Position numbers and translations under genes: made by a program. A model generated the notes under the pieces. That model was not told the origin of the DNA. It was given only the letters and a program-made list of their open reading frames with translations, and ran no database searches. DNA of 64,000 nucleotides from Trichoplusia ni (lineage: Eukaryota; Arthropoda; Insecta; Lepidoptera; Noctuidae): the NCBI RefSeq assembly GCF_003590095.1, contig NC_039491.1, positions 1,302,001-1,366,000 on the forward strand, written 5' to 3'. This document shows positions 1 through 14,000 of the stretch, in pieces (positions within the stretch are counted from its first letter, which is position 1; each line of letters starts with the position of its first letter).

Positions 1-803
1 CACTAAAGATATTAAATCAATCATTTCAGACACAACACACTTCAAATTAAATATCCTGTCACTTTTCCCGCAAATGTATAGAAAAGGAAAATCCCCAAAC
101 ATTTGTTTGGAAAGAAAATTTATTCCGTATTTATTCCGTTCCAATTCTTTTAAACTGGCGCTCCCCGTTTTTGTTCATTTATTAACTGTTGCTAAGTTAT
201 TAGCCGTTCGTACCCGGAAAGTGTTTCTTATTTATATTTTAAACCGGTCATCAATTTACTTCATTACGAAGATATTGAAAAACAAACAATTTTGCTTTGC
301 TGATGTTTATAAGATATATATTTTTGCTACGATCATTACATGACAGACTTATTTGGTTTTTTAAGAGTCCTCAGCCTGTCTATTCGTCTGACACTAGGCA
401 TTGACACTAATATCTCACGATCTGTGATAGCTGAAGATTATTTTATTTGCAAATTGTGTTTCGTTATTTATCTGTATCTATTTTATTACTTTTCATGATT
501 TGTTTGACAAATCTTAATACCTTCACACCAATGTTTTCCAACTTAACGTAGTTTTTTTTATCTTACGTTTCTGCAGTTGTCCCTATACTAAGACTAGTTT
601 GAAAATACTTGAAACAAACAAGACTTTCTCAAACAACAAAAGCGTCAAATAGAATTCCGAAATTAATCAGGAATAGTCATTTCATGCGCTAACGTGCAGC
701 AAAGCTAGGCGGATTCAGGTTTAGCTCCAAAAATATTTCAGTATTACCCATTTTCCGGAATGTTCTTTGACTAGAATTGATTATGGCAGCCTGCTAGTGC
801 AGG
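1..803. other. AT-rich intergenic sequence
   Basis: No coding exon, RNA gene or clear repeat structure could be recognised. The short open frame near the start (about 89 codons) has biased, hydrophobic low-complexity content and no motif, so it is treated as chance. Confidence 0.5.
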
Positions 804-870
804 ATGTATCGAATCTCACAAATACGTTGTCTTTTTCTAAGCTTATTAGTTGCTCTGTGTACCTTCGTAG
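804..870 (+). CDS. Candidate orphan first exon encoding a signal peptide
   Basis: An ATG at 804 opens a 22-codon frame beginning MYRISQIRC and continuing with a leucine/valine-rich stretch (LFLSLLVALCTFV). This reads like a secretory signal peptide. It runs straight into a strong splice donor (TAG|GTAAGAT at 870/871) in phase 1, the usual phase after signal-peptide exons and the same phase as intron 1 of the three protease homologues downstream. No convincing second exon was found. Weak AG sites at 2467 and 2501 are phase-compatible and the latter opens a frame of about 60 codons, but neither has a good polypyrimidine tract. It may be the start of a small secreted-protein gene, a decayed gene remnant or coincidence. 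Confidence 0.25.
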
Positions 871-1649
871 GTAAGATTGAATGAACGTTTCTGTAAAACT
901 ACGAAAAAAATGTTTCTTTGAATTCAAATGTTCGTTATGGCATCTCTTAGAATACAGTATTTATCACACTGAGATTTCATTCACAGAAAAAAAAAACTCA
1001 ATGTAAGTCGAGGTGAAAGAATTAAAACGATTATAATTACGCATTATTATCAAACTAAGACGAACACACAGATATATTACAGTTAATTAAAGTCAAATCA
1101 GGTATTTTGAAAGTAAACAATGTTAAAACGGAATATCCAATAAATTTGGACGTAAACTTTTGCGATTCAGATTTACAAATAAAACAAGACATTGTTAATT
1201 TTAGTAAGAGCTTTAAATTTAATGTTATTTGGTGTTTCGGTGGATTTTTAACCTTTCGAAGATTATAACTAGTAATCTCTTGATTATAAGGATTATGTTA
1301 GAGTTGGTGCTCATGCAGCGGGCCTTTATTAGGCCAAGCCGGTAACACCAAATATATGCAGATTGTAGATGAACGTTTGCTACAAACTGTACTGTTATAA
1401 TCGCTCGATTAGGCAACTACCAAAGTATGCCAGTTGGCTTTTTGCCCTCTTACTCCAAGGGCGTAGCCAGTAATAAGGGGACAGATTTTAAATTAGGGAT
1501 TTATTAGTATATGAGTTTCTGACATAATTGGTGGACGTGAGGTAAAATAAAAAAAAATATATGCGATAGTCAGATTTGACGAGTTTTCTTCGCAATACTT
1601 CACAAAATTGGTCTTAGTAGTTTCTTAGGTTTACGCGAATGTTAGACAT

Positions 1650-1822
1650 TGAAATGAAACTACTTTTACAGATTTTATCGCGGTTTAATTTTTGATTTTA
1701 GTTCCCGACGTTTCAACACCTTTGCAGGTATCATGGTTACGGGCAGACTGCCCGTGACACACGTCGGGAACTAAAATCAAAAATTAAACCGCGATAAAAT
1801 CCGTAAAACTAGTTTCATTTCA
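1650..1822. repeat. Foldback (hairpin) element with 61-bp arms
   Basis: Arms at 1650-1710 and 1762-1822 are inverted copies differing at only about two positions. They begin TGAAATGAAACTA and end with GTTCCCGACG against the loop. The 51-nt loop holds a smaller palindrome (ACGGGCAGACTGCCCGT). This is the structure of a foldback MITE. No transposase is encoded and no target-site duplication was confirmed. Confidence 0.75.
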
Positions 1823-4800
1823 AAATTGTTCTTATTGAAGGGGAGAGAAAGTCGAGCTACTCTTCCCTTACCTAGCGACCCCTATGTCTTATTCTTTCTC
1901 TTATTCTACTTAGTACAGTAATGAAGATGAAACATCATTAAACAACATTAAGTATAATGTCAATTTTATTTGGTATCACCTGCCTAATAATATTTACACC
2001 AGTTTAATTTGACCAACTTCCCAGTGCTTGACCTTATTTGATTTAGATCATGACATACAGCTAATCTGCTGCAACAAGGAAAAAATATTTTGAAAGATAA
2101 TATTACATTCTAATAGTTATCGTTTTTTGAAACTCAAAGCAACGAGAAGACCTATTCATACTCCTAACTACGTGTTACTACAAAGTTTGTGAATCCCACG
2201 TCACGGAGTACTTTCCTTTGATGATCTTCCGCCACTTATTCCTATCCTTGGTATCGTAAACTCCTTATACCTTTATCATTCCATAAATAGGATTGTCTGT
2301 TTTTTCATCCTCTTAAATAAAAATGTAACTTTATCTGAACAAATTCCAAACATTTTTTTTCCAAAATATTTTTTTTTATTCTCTTCTACTTATACCACAT
2401 CTGTATCTAGTACTATTTAACTATAACACAGTAAACTATATCTACTAAAATACTGACCTACAGTCAGAGTAAACACCAAACATAGTATACCTGCACACAG
2501 TTGCAATAATCTTGAACACACTACGCTGTGCCATTGGAATTCTATGGATTCCCATGGGGTTACGGCAAACCCATGAACACGAACCAATCCAGTCGTATGA
2601 AACTAACATTTTCTGGACTCCCCAAGGAGCTATGGTAAACGTGGCTTCAGATGTACGTGCTGTGGTCAGCAAAATCCCTTGAATGTTGTTGATGCACAAA
2701 AATAGTGTAGATAACAAGAGATTGGTTTCAGGTAAGGTCGATAATAGGGTCTAGATAATGTTACATTGCATTACAATAGAAAACGATTATTAATATACAT
2801 GGGGATGTCATTCCTTTTGATACGTGACGTGACGTTGTTTTTTTAATTCAATATTCATTTGAGTGATTCGTCAGTGTTAACACTTTGAGAGAATATAACT
2901 TGTCTACACGTGTATAATTTCGAATACCGCTTTTGTTGTATTTCGGGAGACCAGCACCACCAATTAAATATTATTGTGCTTAAGCGATTGATTGCTACCT
3001 CCATCATCTGAGTTTTGTGCAAATGCAAAAATTTAAAATGTGAACAACTAATTAAAATTGTTGTTCTTCAGTCTCATCCCTTAGTCACTCTTAACTTCAG
3101 AATCCCAATTTTTTGTTCAATTCAGAATTTTATTTTATTATTATTTGGTGCAGCACACTACCAGCTAATTCGCTGATGCGCGTGGATAGTTTTGTGTAAA
3201 ATTTGGATTTTTGTAAAAACTTGCAAAGCATATCTAATTCATCTGAGCCTATCCGTCTGTCGACAGTTTTTGTATAGTAACTGATTTGTGTGAAATGGTT
3301 TTTTTTTGTAGTTTTTACAGAAAATGGCAGTGAGCTTCTGGTTCTTTTTAATTTTACGATATATGTAACGCCCTCGCCATTATATTTTTCGTAACTAAAT
3401 CCTTAAGGTCATAGGTTTTTGAGCACTACCAACATTATAAACTAGTACACATCACATTTGAAGCGTGTAATAGATATTTAATATATTTACTTTGTTATGA
3501 GTTTACACGGGTTGACCGAACCCTTATCATGTTAAAAGCCAGGTTGACCGCCCACACCATATTGGTATTGGTAAAAATATGGTTTGTTGTGTCCTGTGTT
3601 TGATGTTGTAAGTTATCCGACATGTACAAAACTTTGGTAATGTACATGTTCTTGATTAGAATATAATTAAAAATATTAAATAGAGGTCTTAAGAATTAAT
3701 TATATTAGAATCGAGAATCGCAAGACAAATTCAAGTCTGAATAACTTTACTTAATTCAATAATGTGAACCTACTTGTAAAATAGTTTTTTCTCAGTTTAC
3801 TCGTAAATACGAATCCAAAATCAAGCATTAAATCAGGTCCATGTCTTGCTACGAGTATATATGCATGTGAATTTTCGGCTCATTCGGAAACCGTGGAGTA
3901 TATCTTATTAACTTGCAAGATTTTATAATACACAGGAGAAAAACAGCTTTTTAATATTAAAAAACAAAACAGACACGATTGAAGCGTTTTTAAATCAAGT
4001 TTGAACAGATGCTGTTCTTAAATACTTAATTTAACCATAAATTAATTACGTCAATAACGAAAAAGATTTTATTTTTATATCCAAAACTTTTTAAGCAGAA
4101 AGTACTAAAAAGAGGTTGTAACATCTAAGAAGAACTTATAAAAGGATTTTACTGGCGTTAGTTTCATTTTGTTGGTACGTCTCGAGCTCTCCCAAGCAAT
4201 GCCTTTGAGGTCGACAGCTTGTTACATTCTAAATATTAAACTGCACTCTCGAAATAGCAGTTTCCCAGCGAACTATCTTAACTTCTAGTTAATTTTAAAT
4301 TTACACTTCGCTGGTGTGAACTACCAGTTTAGAAACTACTCAAGATTTTGTTTAGAAAACAAAATTAATAGCGAACCGCTTTTAATCTGTCTGCTTCAAA
4401 AGTACTTTGAAAGTCAAAAGCCGAACTGGGGAGGACAAATCTGAACTAATGTTTTATTTTAATTAAAATAAGTAGCAAGAAAGACTCAAGATTTAAATAC
4501 GAAATTTGAATGAACCCTTTTGTTTGCAATATAATATAATGGAACTCAATAACGGAATATTATGAACAGGCAACACGATTAAAACTTTTTAAACCCCAAA
4601 ATTCGGTATTCACGGAAAGTTTAATAATCCTCTCAGTATGTGTGATCTTATCAAGCTTACAATGCGTCACAAATCTCAAACTTTATCGTTGGTTTTGATA
4701 ATTATCTCAAGTCGCCACATTTGGGAATTTTCGGGAGCGAATGAGTTTATCTTTGGATGCCGGCACTCATAATAGTATTATGCTTGGGGTCTATAAAGAA

Positions 4801-6559
4801 CGACAAAGGGGTGAACTAGATAAGGGGAAATTTGTTCGGATTTCATCGTTATCGGCAGACTTTTAAGGCTCGTAAATAGTTGAACTCCTTCCTCCTGGGT
4901 CGTAGTAACGTCGCGGGAAATTCTTTTTACTCTCACAGATGGATCCGTGAAACTACTTCGTATATATTTTATATGGACGAGCTGGCGTTTGCGAGTTCTT
5001 TAGTATAGAATCGGCGTCATGGTTAGACGAGCTTTTTAAAAAGGGTAGAGTGCTGACATTGTAGAAGTTACGTTCACATGGACCGGCTTCACTATAAAAA
5101 TAAATAGTCGTGGAAATGTGTAAGGAGTCCTTGGTTATAACAAGCCTTTACAGATATTTGGTATCAATGGAATTGGTCCTTCTACACATTGTATATTACA
5201 TAATCAAAACGTAGATAAGTGAAATCAGTAAATTGAATATTTTCATTCAAGAATACTAGGTGCGTGGTCTAGAAACGATAAAAAAATTGTTTGTCTCTCC
5301 ATCGGTGCATTTGTGCACATTTACATAAGTGTTTATGAGATTAGTGTATTAGGCTTATTCAATTTATATCACTGCTTTAAATCACTTCCTCGCGGACGAA
5401 GTCACGGGCACAGCTAATACAAAACAGGAATCATTTGTCATAGATTATAGCCCCGGGCTCAGCAATTACACTTGAGGTTGACTGCATTGTCTATTCCTAA
5501 AAATGAAACTGTTTTCATTCAATTCTTCATTCGTTATGGTGTTTTCAGAAACTTTCGCAACAAATACAGCAGCATATTATTGTGGCAGAGAATAAGGGGT
5601 GTTTTGAACTGTAAAAACTGTTTCTAGAATTTCGTTCGTCTTAAATAAACTTTCAGCATTGAGTACAAAGATTCGGACGGTGAAGTTTCTAATGCATTGC
5701 TGCATCGTTCTTTGTGCCCCTTCAGACAGGTAACAAACTTTCAATTCGCGACACGAACTCGTCTCGAATCAATGCAGTTTCAATAGGTATGGGGTACTGA
5801 CGGAAACAAAAATGCCCGATTTATATGGTTCCTGAATAACAAACAAATACAATAACTGAGTTTTGGGACTAGGACGAAAATAAACAGTGAAAAATGCTCG
5901 CTCTTCAAATTCATGACAGTGCCAACAGTTGCTTCAATTTTTTATTATTTTGGTGTTATAGCGGCATCAGAAACACATCACCGGTGAATATTTCAACACT
6001 TTAGACGGTTTGTGCATTTGGTGCACAAAACCTTCAAAGATTGCTTTAATAATGCAATTTTACTGAAAAATTTAAAAAAAATTAATATTAAAGATGTTTT
6101 AAAACATATTCTGCAGAATAAATACTTTGTTTTTTATGGCTATCACATTAATGTTCATATTAGTCAGCGATTTGGTATTTAGGAATGCCCAAACGCAGTT
6201 TTATCTGATAATAAGTATCATGACGATGGAAAAATTAGTCAGAAAATTCATAGAAACATTGACAAAAATTATACATTAATGAAATAATAATCTACCTATT
6301 CCTGTTACAAAAAAATATTTACAATTTCGTAAATAATTCATTTATGTTTATAGCATCATCCGTCTATACAAAAGTGTATTTTTTCCTCATATTGTTTGAC
6401 TATCTTATCTTGATAAATGGAATTCCTAACACGTAAGCTGTAAGTGAAAATCAGTACTTCATACATATTGTCGATGGAAAATTATCACTTCTGGGAAATA
6501 AAAGTATGATCACACCCATTTACAAGCTTTAATTTAGTTTTAACTATCCCGTTACCTGA

Positions 6560-6715
6560 CGGACTGTAATCAAATCTTGTTAGGGGAATTTGATCCACTT
6601 ACCAGTTTCAGATTGAGCTGAAATTTTACAGCATAAATATATTGCGTGACAATGCAATATGATAGGACATAAAGCTGATGCCGAAGGTGGAACGTGGTCA
6701 TAAGAGTTCCCCTAA
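6560..6715. repeat. Dispersed repeat copy
   Basis: The text GATTGAGCTGAAATTTT, then GTGACAATGCAATAT and GCTGATGCCGAAGG, recurs in partial form at 8513-8570 (intron 2 side of SPH-A) and 28205-28270. This marks an interspersed repeat family with no coding content. Confidence 0.55.
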
Positions 6716-7814
6716 TCACGATTCTAGATTTGAATGAATCGTATTTTTTTGGAGGTTTTTTCTTTTAAATAAACTTAGCAGTCTTAAAGCTTATTTTTTA
6801 TGAGTTTGTTTACGTACCTCAGAGTTTCTTTTCTTTCGTTCTTGTAGCTTTTCTAATAGTGGTGACAATTTAAACCTTTCCTATAAATGTGCGTTCGTAG
6901 GAATGCTTAACGTTTGGTGAAATGCTTACAGCCAGTGAGCATTTAATTTACCTGTAACAGTTAGTTGTTTTTGTTCAAATATCGAACGTAATGCATCAAC
7001 CTTGCTCGTCAAAGCAACTTTACACCAAAACTCTCGTTGCTTTGTTACAAAACGAAGCACGATCAACTTTCGGTTCCTGATAGGGTGTTACACTAGAATA
7101 TTTCAGCGAACGGCTCGTCATTCAATTATTAATGTTGTACAGTCACTATAACACATGACAATACTACAAGTTTTAGATATCTGACGTTTATCTAATGACG
7201 CGTGTATTCTCGAATCTCTATGAGGTCGTACAGACAGAAACAAAAGGCCTTGAATGCTGTCAGATGTACAAGATATAATATCAAGACGATAAATCTGAAA
7301 ACTTAAACTGCGAATTTTTTTTGTTGCTTGATACCAAAACTATAAAGTTCGCTTAACTTTAAAAGCAGTTGGTAATCATATGCTCATCAATTGTTTTGTT
7401 TCTGGTCATACGAAATACAAATGTGGGTTGTTGCTTTTTGACTAAAGTTTTCAGTTCACTCATATATGCTTAGAGACCTAGGTTCTGAATAGTAAATTCT
7501 CATGAAAGAATGTTTGCAAGAATGATACTACTACTTTATTAGACACTTATAACATTCTAATCACATGCACAATAAACTCAGACTTAGAACAAGTAACTAT
7601 GGATGAAACAAACGATACACGCGCCCAATGGCTTTGGCCTTTACAACTCGGCTATCCATGCATTTACAGACAGATACTCAATTTCTAAATAAGAAAAAAG
7701 CTTGATCATTGAGTAAGGATGACATCCTGCCGGGAGTCTTTTTTAATACTCATGTATGATTCAAATAATGCATTGACGCGATACATGAGTCACTTCAAAT
7801 ATAACTCGTTAGAC

Positions 7815-7977
7815 GATAAAATAAAGTACAATTTACAATAAAATCTTCGATAACTTATCGTAGTAAGCGGACTTTTTTGGATGATTTTTTCGATAAAGTG
7901 GATTAGATAGTAAACGTTAGCCATCCTCGCATTTAGTAGATAAGATTACTAGTGATTCAGACTTCATAATATAAATA
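7815..7977 (+). promoter_or_regulatory. Putative SPH-A promoter: TATA box and GATA motifs
   Basis: TATAAATA lies at 7970-7977, about 75-80 nt before the ATG. Upstream are GATA-core sites at 7815 (GATAAA), 7849-7859 (the palindrome GATAACTTATC), 7892 (GATAAAG) and 7939 (GATAAG). GATA factors are known drivers of midgut genes in Lepidoptera. The role here is inference, and AT-rich DNA produces GATAA by chance. Confidence 0.4.
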
Positions 7978-8050
7978 TAATTTTTACTTTACCATTGTAG
8001 TTTGAGCTGTTGATGTGGTCTTGTGAGACGTTAAAAAAATAATTGTAAAT

Positions 8051-11000
8051 ATGTCGAAAATTGTGTGTTTGTTTTTGATAGCGCTAGCTGGTATGTTTAT
8101 TATTTTTATTTATAATTGCCCTTTACTGTTGTCTTCTGGTTGCTTCTGATTATTTGCGTTTTGTGTACTTCAAGAATGTTTATCATTGCCTATGACACAC
8201 CGAGCTTAAGTGCTGGGTGATTTTCGTTTGTTTATTATTGTAGAACCTGCCGATTCTGGTTTAAAGGAGTTTCAATGATGGACATATGGCCCTATTAAAA
8301 AGTCCACGGTTGGTTAAATCATTTGTGACTGAATGTGATTTTAAAGGAAGATCTAAGAAATCCTCCCGAAAAAAGAATAAAAACATACGACAGTTTTTGA
8401 AAAATGTATAACTTTCATAACCATAATTTAAATTCAGTGTTTTTTACTTTTGTTACATGTTTTTTTCTATTCTCGCCTGTTCCTTTGTCCAAAGTTCATT
8501 TTTTTCTCGTTTCCGATTGAGCTGAAATTTTGTTAGCATAATATCCCTACATTACGTGACAGTACTCTGTACGTGTCTACTTTGGTCGTTGTTTTGTCAT
8601 GACATGTATCAACTCATTGACTTTATTGTCTTTTAAAACCTTTTTTGATATAAATCTTCTTTTACAGGCGCGAACGCTATGACGTTCAATGTAACCAACA
8701 GGCTTAGCAGCGGAAATTTGGCGGCTGAAGCGCAGTTTCCTTACATGGTAATTATTGAACATTATTATTATTACTTGTAGCAAACGGCAACAGCCAGTCT
8801 TCTGTTCTTCCTCTAGTCAAATCATACCTATTTTTATTTTATTTTTTACTTTTCATATTTGAGTTCCTGCATCGTAACATAACGTCCGGATGATTTCGTT
8901 GCGTGATGTATCGTTAAATAACCTTGATTCGAAAATATCACAAGGTTTTTCCTAGATTATATAGGTATTTCATAGACACATATAACTTCTTATAATAAAA
9001 CAATATCTAATCTAAAATGAAATACCTAATTATCTAATTATCAATATTAGGTTAAGGAAAATACAATTTTTGTTAAAAATAAGTATTATGAAATTTATGA
9101 TACTTAATCGCGTCGTAAAGTTGAGTCACTTAAAAAAAACAAGGAAAAATGTTTAGACTCATTTGAATGACCGAAATATAGAGTTGCAGCTTCGCATTAC
9201 ATTGCGTAGCCGCTTAGCTCTGCTATTAGAAGTGATTACATCATTGCGGGCAATGTATTGCTTTTTACGCGATATTTTCGCGAACTAGCTTTATGTCAAT
9301 AGGTATTGTGTCACGATTTTCGTTTACCACTTAAATAAGAATTTAGGTGTGTGATTCTAGATTTCAATTTCGTAAATGTATTTCTTCGGCTGGTTTAATA
9401 GTCCTCTTCCAAATAACTTAAATATGGGTTAATATACATCTTTAATTCAGTATGGAATAGTAAGGAATATTTTTTATGTGAAACAACAAGCTAACCAATA
9501 CTTAAGGAATACTCTGCGTGGCCCAGTGCGAGTACGACTAGACACACAAAAATTTCTGAACAAATAGGCTGAAGTGAAACAAAGCTTGGTCACCCATCAA
9601 GTTTACAACAGTATAAACGTTGCTTAACTTTGATTCAGATTTTCATTATGTTTTCTGCATCATGAGATTGTATCTCATGAAGTGTAATAGACAGAGATCC
9701 TTTTTTCCGGAATACATTCTTCAGGGGTCTTTTTAAATGTGTTTCATAATCATATCAATTCAGAGTAAACAAATCAAGTCGTTACCAAAATATGCATGTC
9801 AGAATATAATCTGACACTTTGTCAATTCGATAATACTTTTATCTTTTCTTGTTATATTTTATCTACAAAGGCACTCCATTGAAAACCAAGCAAAATCAGT
9901 ATAAATATGAAATCAAGGTATTAACTCACAATCTGTATTTAAGATAAAGGAAAGCCAAACTTTCGTGATAGCTAAAAACCAAGGAGGATTATAATAATCT
10001 GTGATTTTTTAAGGTTAAAATATGGCATAAGTAGGTATGTATGTAAAAGTTAGGGTTCCATACTCCAAGGCTAAAAACGTAATGGTATTACTGGGCTGTC
10101 TGTTCATCATTCTATAAACAGGCTGTATCTTAAGAGCCATTAAGAATAGAAAGTTATATTTTTACAAATAATATGTCACTTGCCGCTCAAAACAAACATG
10201 AGTGCTAAGTAATTTTGCCGTGTTTATCTACTTGTATGGAACTCTCAGTATCTCAGTTTAACTCGAACTTTATCATAACTTTTGTTCCTCCTTCAGTTAA
10301 TAGTAATGTTTTGTTTTCAACATCATCAGCCCATATTCGTCCACTGCTGGACATAGGCCTCCTTAATTGCACGCCATCGAGGTCTATGTTTGGCTGCTCG
10401 TGCTTGTGTTTTAATTTTATGTTATCTGTATATTCAGGCATGATAGTATTACTGTTATTAAAGAAATGAGATGGGAACTGTATCTAGATATACAAATATG
10501 GTAGACTAGTAGTAGAAAAGCGTAGAATTTGTCATATGTTTATTATGGTCCAAAAAATTGTATGAGCTAAATACTAAATAGGTCACTGCATGGGTGGCTT
10601 CGTTCCAACTGCTTGTCACAGTAATTTATACGCAATTACGATCCCTAAACTCGACACATTATTACAGTTTGTTTCAATAAACCATGAATTTTGTGTACGA
10701 TGTTGGTATGTGACAAATAGCTTGGTCAAAACTATGAGGTATTTTCTAATGGTATTTTGATTCAACTTTTCAAATAGCCGAAGATAGCTTTGAATAAACT
10801 ATATCTTTATCTTTTTTACCATACTGGCCCTCTGATGGTTAAATGTCTCCACCATAGACTTCCAACTTTGTCTGTGTATTGCCCGGTAAGGGGCATTTCA
10901 GATCGTTTCTTTAATAGGTGGCAATACTCAAGTCCCAACCAAAATGCAAAAGACGTTGCACGGAGGTTCAAGTGTAGTCAGTAAGAGTCTGACACTGTCA

Positions 11001-14000
11001 TTCACTTCCTCCAAGAAGGTGGGTTCGATTCGGGTTCGGGTTCGGGTTCCATTAGGATTCCCCCGCATAAATTTTAAATTCGAACAGTCGTGCACTCGCC
11101 CTAAAGGTTACTATTATGACACAACAATCCTACCTCAAAATTTGGAAAACATTACTCATAATATAGATATATCATAAATTAAAACTTTAATCGGAATACC
11201 CTTCTGAAATTCCACATAATCCACTGATAAAAAGATTAAGTGAATAATAAATCTTTATCCGTTTGATAACGCCATTGTAAACAATTTCCAGGAATCGAAA
11301 AAGAACTTGCTGTGAGGAAAATTATTATTATTTACAAAATCACACATATAATATCAACTTACGAGATTATTTTGTAGAAAAGACAACTCCGATTTCAAAA
11401 CTATGTACGTTCATTGAAGTTCAAAGAATGATGGTTCAAATCATAAAAAAAATCTACACCCGAATACGCAAAGCCCCTTACTTGACAAATTACCAAACAA
11501 ATGGCTATCGTCCTATTTTTTCGAGATCGCCTTTTATATAAAGAAAAGAGAAAGAACAGTGGAAGACAAATTTGGATCCTTACAAATTGTCTAAGATAAC
11601 TGATGAGGGAAATGAACTGCACTTACTGTGTGCTATAGGACTAATGCTGTTGTGGACACGAGACGCCACTAAGAACTAAATTCGCTTTCTCGCTCTCGCA
11701 AGTTGTGCTTAAAGGTGCCATAATGGAAGAACTGAAATGATAAGATTTTATACTTGTCTTGTGCTATAAGTTCAATGCAGTATGAATGAAAACTCTGTCT
11801 GATCTTTGACGGACATATGAGTGACTTGTCAGACTAACAAAAAAACTTGCCAAAAATAGTGAAAACGTCTAGGTCTTCATATAAATAGCCTGAATTTTGG
11901 GAAATTTTCCTAAACTAAGAACACACAATATTTCGGTGGTTACCTAGTTTTCAGTGCTGCCTTAGGTAATAATTATGAACGATAATTAAACTTTACTAAA
12001 CTGATGGAGAAAAAATCGTTCAATTTTTTCCGTCAAGAAATAGTCACAAATACATACATATGGACTGTATTTACACATTTTTTTACGGCAAAAGCTGGCT
12101 TTTGTTCCTCAACCACTAACATCTGGCATAGTAACAAGGCATGTTATTAAGGATATTTTTTTCTTCCAGGCATCCTTGCAGCAGACAAGTTTGGCCACGG
12201 CACCCACTAGAGGACATGTTTGCGGAGGTGTCCTGATCACATTACAACACGTACTGACTGCAGCTTCCTGCATGTTTACTTTTGGACCAAATGGGTTAGT
12301 CACCGCCAAATCAATTTAACCTTTTCGGTCGACAGCTGTCATCATTCTTTTTATGGAGTTAATTAAACCAATTAACAAAGGTCATCATGTCCAAAAAAAG
12401 ACTTGAACTTAATATTCTGTTGAGATTCACTGTTTACTAGTAATTAAACTAAAGTGGCGTTAATACAATCAATCCTGAGAATCTAAATTACACTAACAAC
12501 TGAACAACAACGATGACAAAACTGTGTGCGAAGTAATAAATCTTGCAGTGTCTAACTTCGTGTGGATTCCGCGAACTTATCAGATTTAGTTAAGGAAATG
12601 GAATATCTACTCTGTCCTCTTTCACTTGGTACTACTGTATGTCAGGGGTGATATCGAAACACTGACTTTGTTCTAAACGCTTTGCCTCATCAATGTTTGT
12701 ATTTTCATCTTGGTAGACTTTAAACTGTACCCCCACTGATGCATTATTTTTTGGGAGGACAAATGGCGTATTTATACCCAAAATGTCGATTTGGATATGG
12801 AATGATCTGTTACGATTCTTGTCAGTCAAAAGTGACTTGAAGCCTAACCGGAGCCACTAAAAGTTTTTTTTTATTGCGTTTGTTGAAGTAGGATGTCGCT
12901 CTACGCTATGCAGAACGCTGTCTATCTTCCAAAACTACGATTAGAACTCTTTTAAACTTGTTCATAGGTATTCTGATTATTATTCTGGTCACAAGATTAT
13001 TATGATCATTATGAATCAATTTAAAATTTATATTCTTATGTGTTTTTTTCCTATTTTTAATTATAGAGTGCAGACGGCGATTAACTTACAACAGTACAGG
13101 GTGTTCGCTGGCGCTACAACCTTATCTAACGATGCTGACCCCAACCGATACCGTAATTTGTTAAGCTCTAACGTACATCCAGATTTCATTGCCTCCTCAC
13201 ATCTTAATGACATCGCTATTATAACCGTGAGTATAATTCCTTGATAGACTTCAAACATAACTAAAGCCATGTCTTAACCGTGTTATACTTGTTTCAGTTC
13301 TTCTGTTACAACTATTTCCAATTCTACTTAAAATGATACAAACGTTTACTCACAAATTAACTCGAGTCCTTACATCCTCATGTTCGTCTCACTACCTCAA
13401 CGCAGCGTCATTGCACGGTTAAGGACTCTGTTAGATTCGATACTAGGCGGGCGATTCCGATAAAACGCGTGATTAAACCGTTATATCATTTTAGTATGAA
13501 TCGACCCGGCGAAAGTTACATTAAATCTTTCTGCTTTTATTTCATCCCATTGATAATGGTGGTATTTTTCAGCTCGTCACTCCATTCATCAACAGCACCA
13601 GTATCAGGGCTCTGCCTCTGCCCGGTCCTTTAGTTGGACCCCCAGAAATGTCATCATGTACCATTGCTGGTTGGGGTACTGACGGTACCACTGCTGAAGT
13701 AAGAATTACTTTCATTGAATACTAATCTGTATATTTTGATCAAATAAAAATTTAGGCATTTTCTGTAATCAAATTGGCCATGCAACGGAAACGGAACTAG
13801 CTAAGTGACGTTTTAAATTAACGTTCCTCTGTACATTCCGTTTGACAATAACAATGACAGCACGACACATAAGGTGGACTTCTTGCTGTGCGTCGTTCTC
13901 TAATACTTGTGTAGGCACATTATACAGAACAGCGACTTTCGCTATGCATCGTTGTTGACCGTTTATGCTATTGTAACCTTGATTATTTTTCCACAGGGTA

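Larger units (their letters stand above)
871..7800. other. Intergenic stretch without recognisable genes
   Basis: It holds a perfect-style foldback (1650-1822), a minus-strand 5' end of a dispersed retroelement near 5385-5420 (reverse of TAGCTGTGCCCGTGACTTCG), and a copy of a dispersed repeat at 6560-6715. A 90-codon minus-strand frame at 2445-2717 has no recognisable domain. Nothing else could be assigned. Confidence 0.5.

Noticed and set aside
2445..2717. Minus-strand 90-codon frame containing ILLTTA, superficially like the LLTTA stretch before the active-site region of serine proteases.
   Set aside because: No flanking Cys-Gly-Gly, no LNDIAII or GDSGG-like block nearby, and no matching splice sites at the family's intron phases. 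The similarity is five residues only.
11028..11052. (GGGTTC)n run resembling a telomeric repeat.
   Set aside because: The insect telomere unit is TTAGG; this is three imperfect GGGTTC units at the edge of a dispersed repeat.
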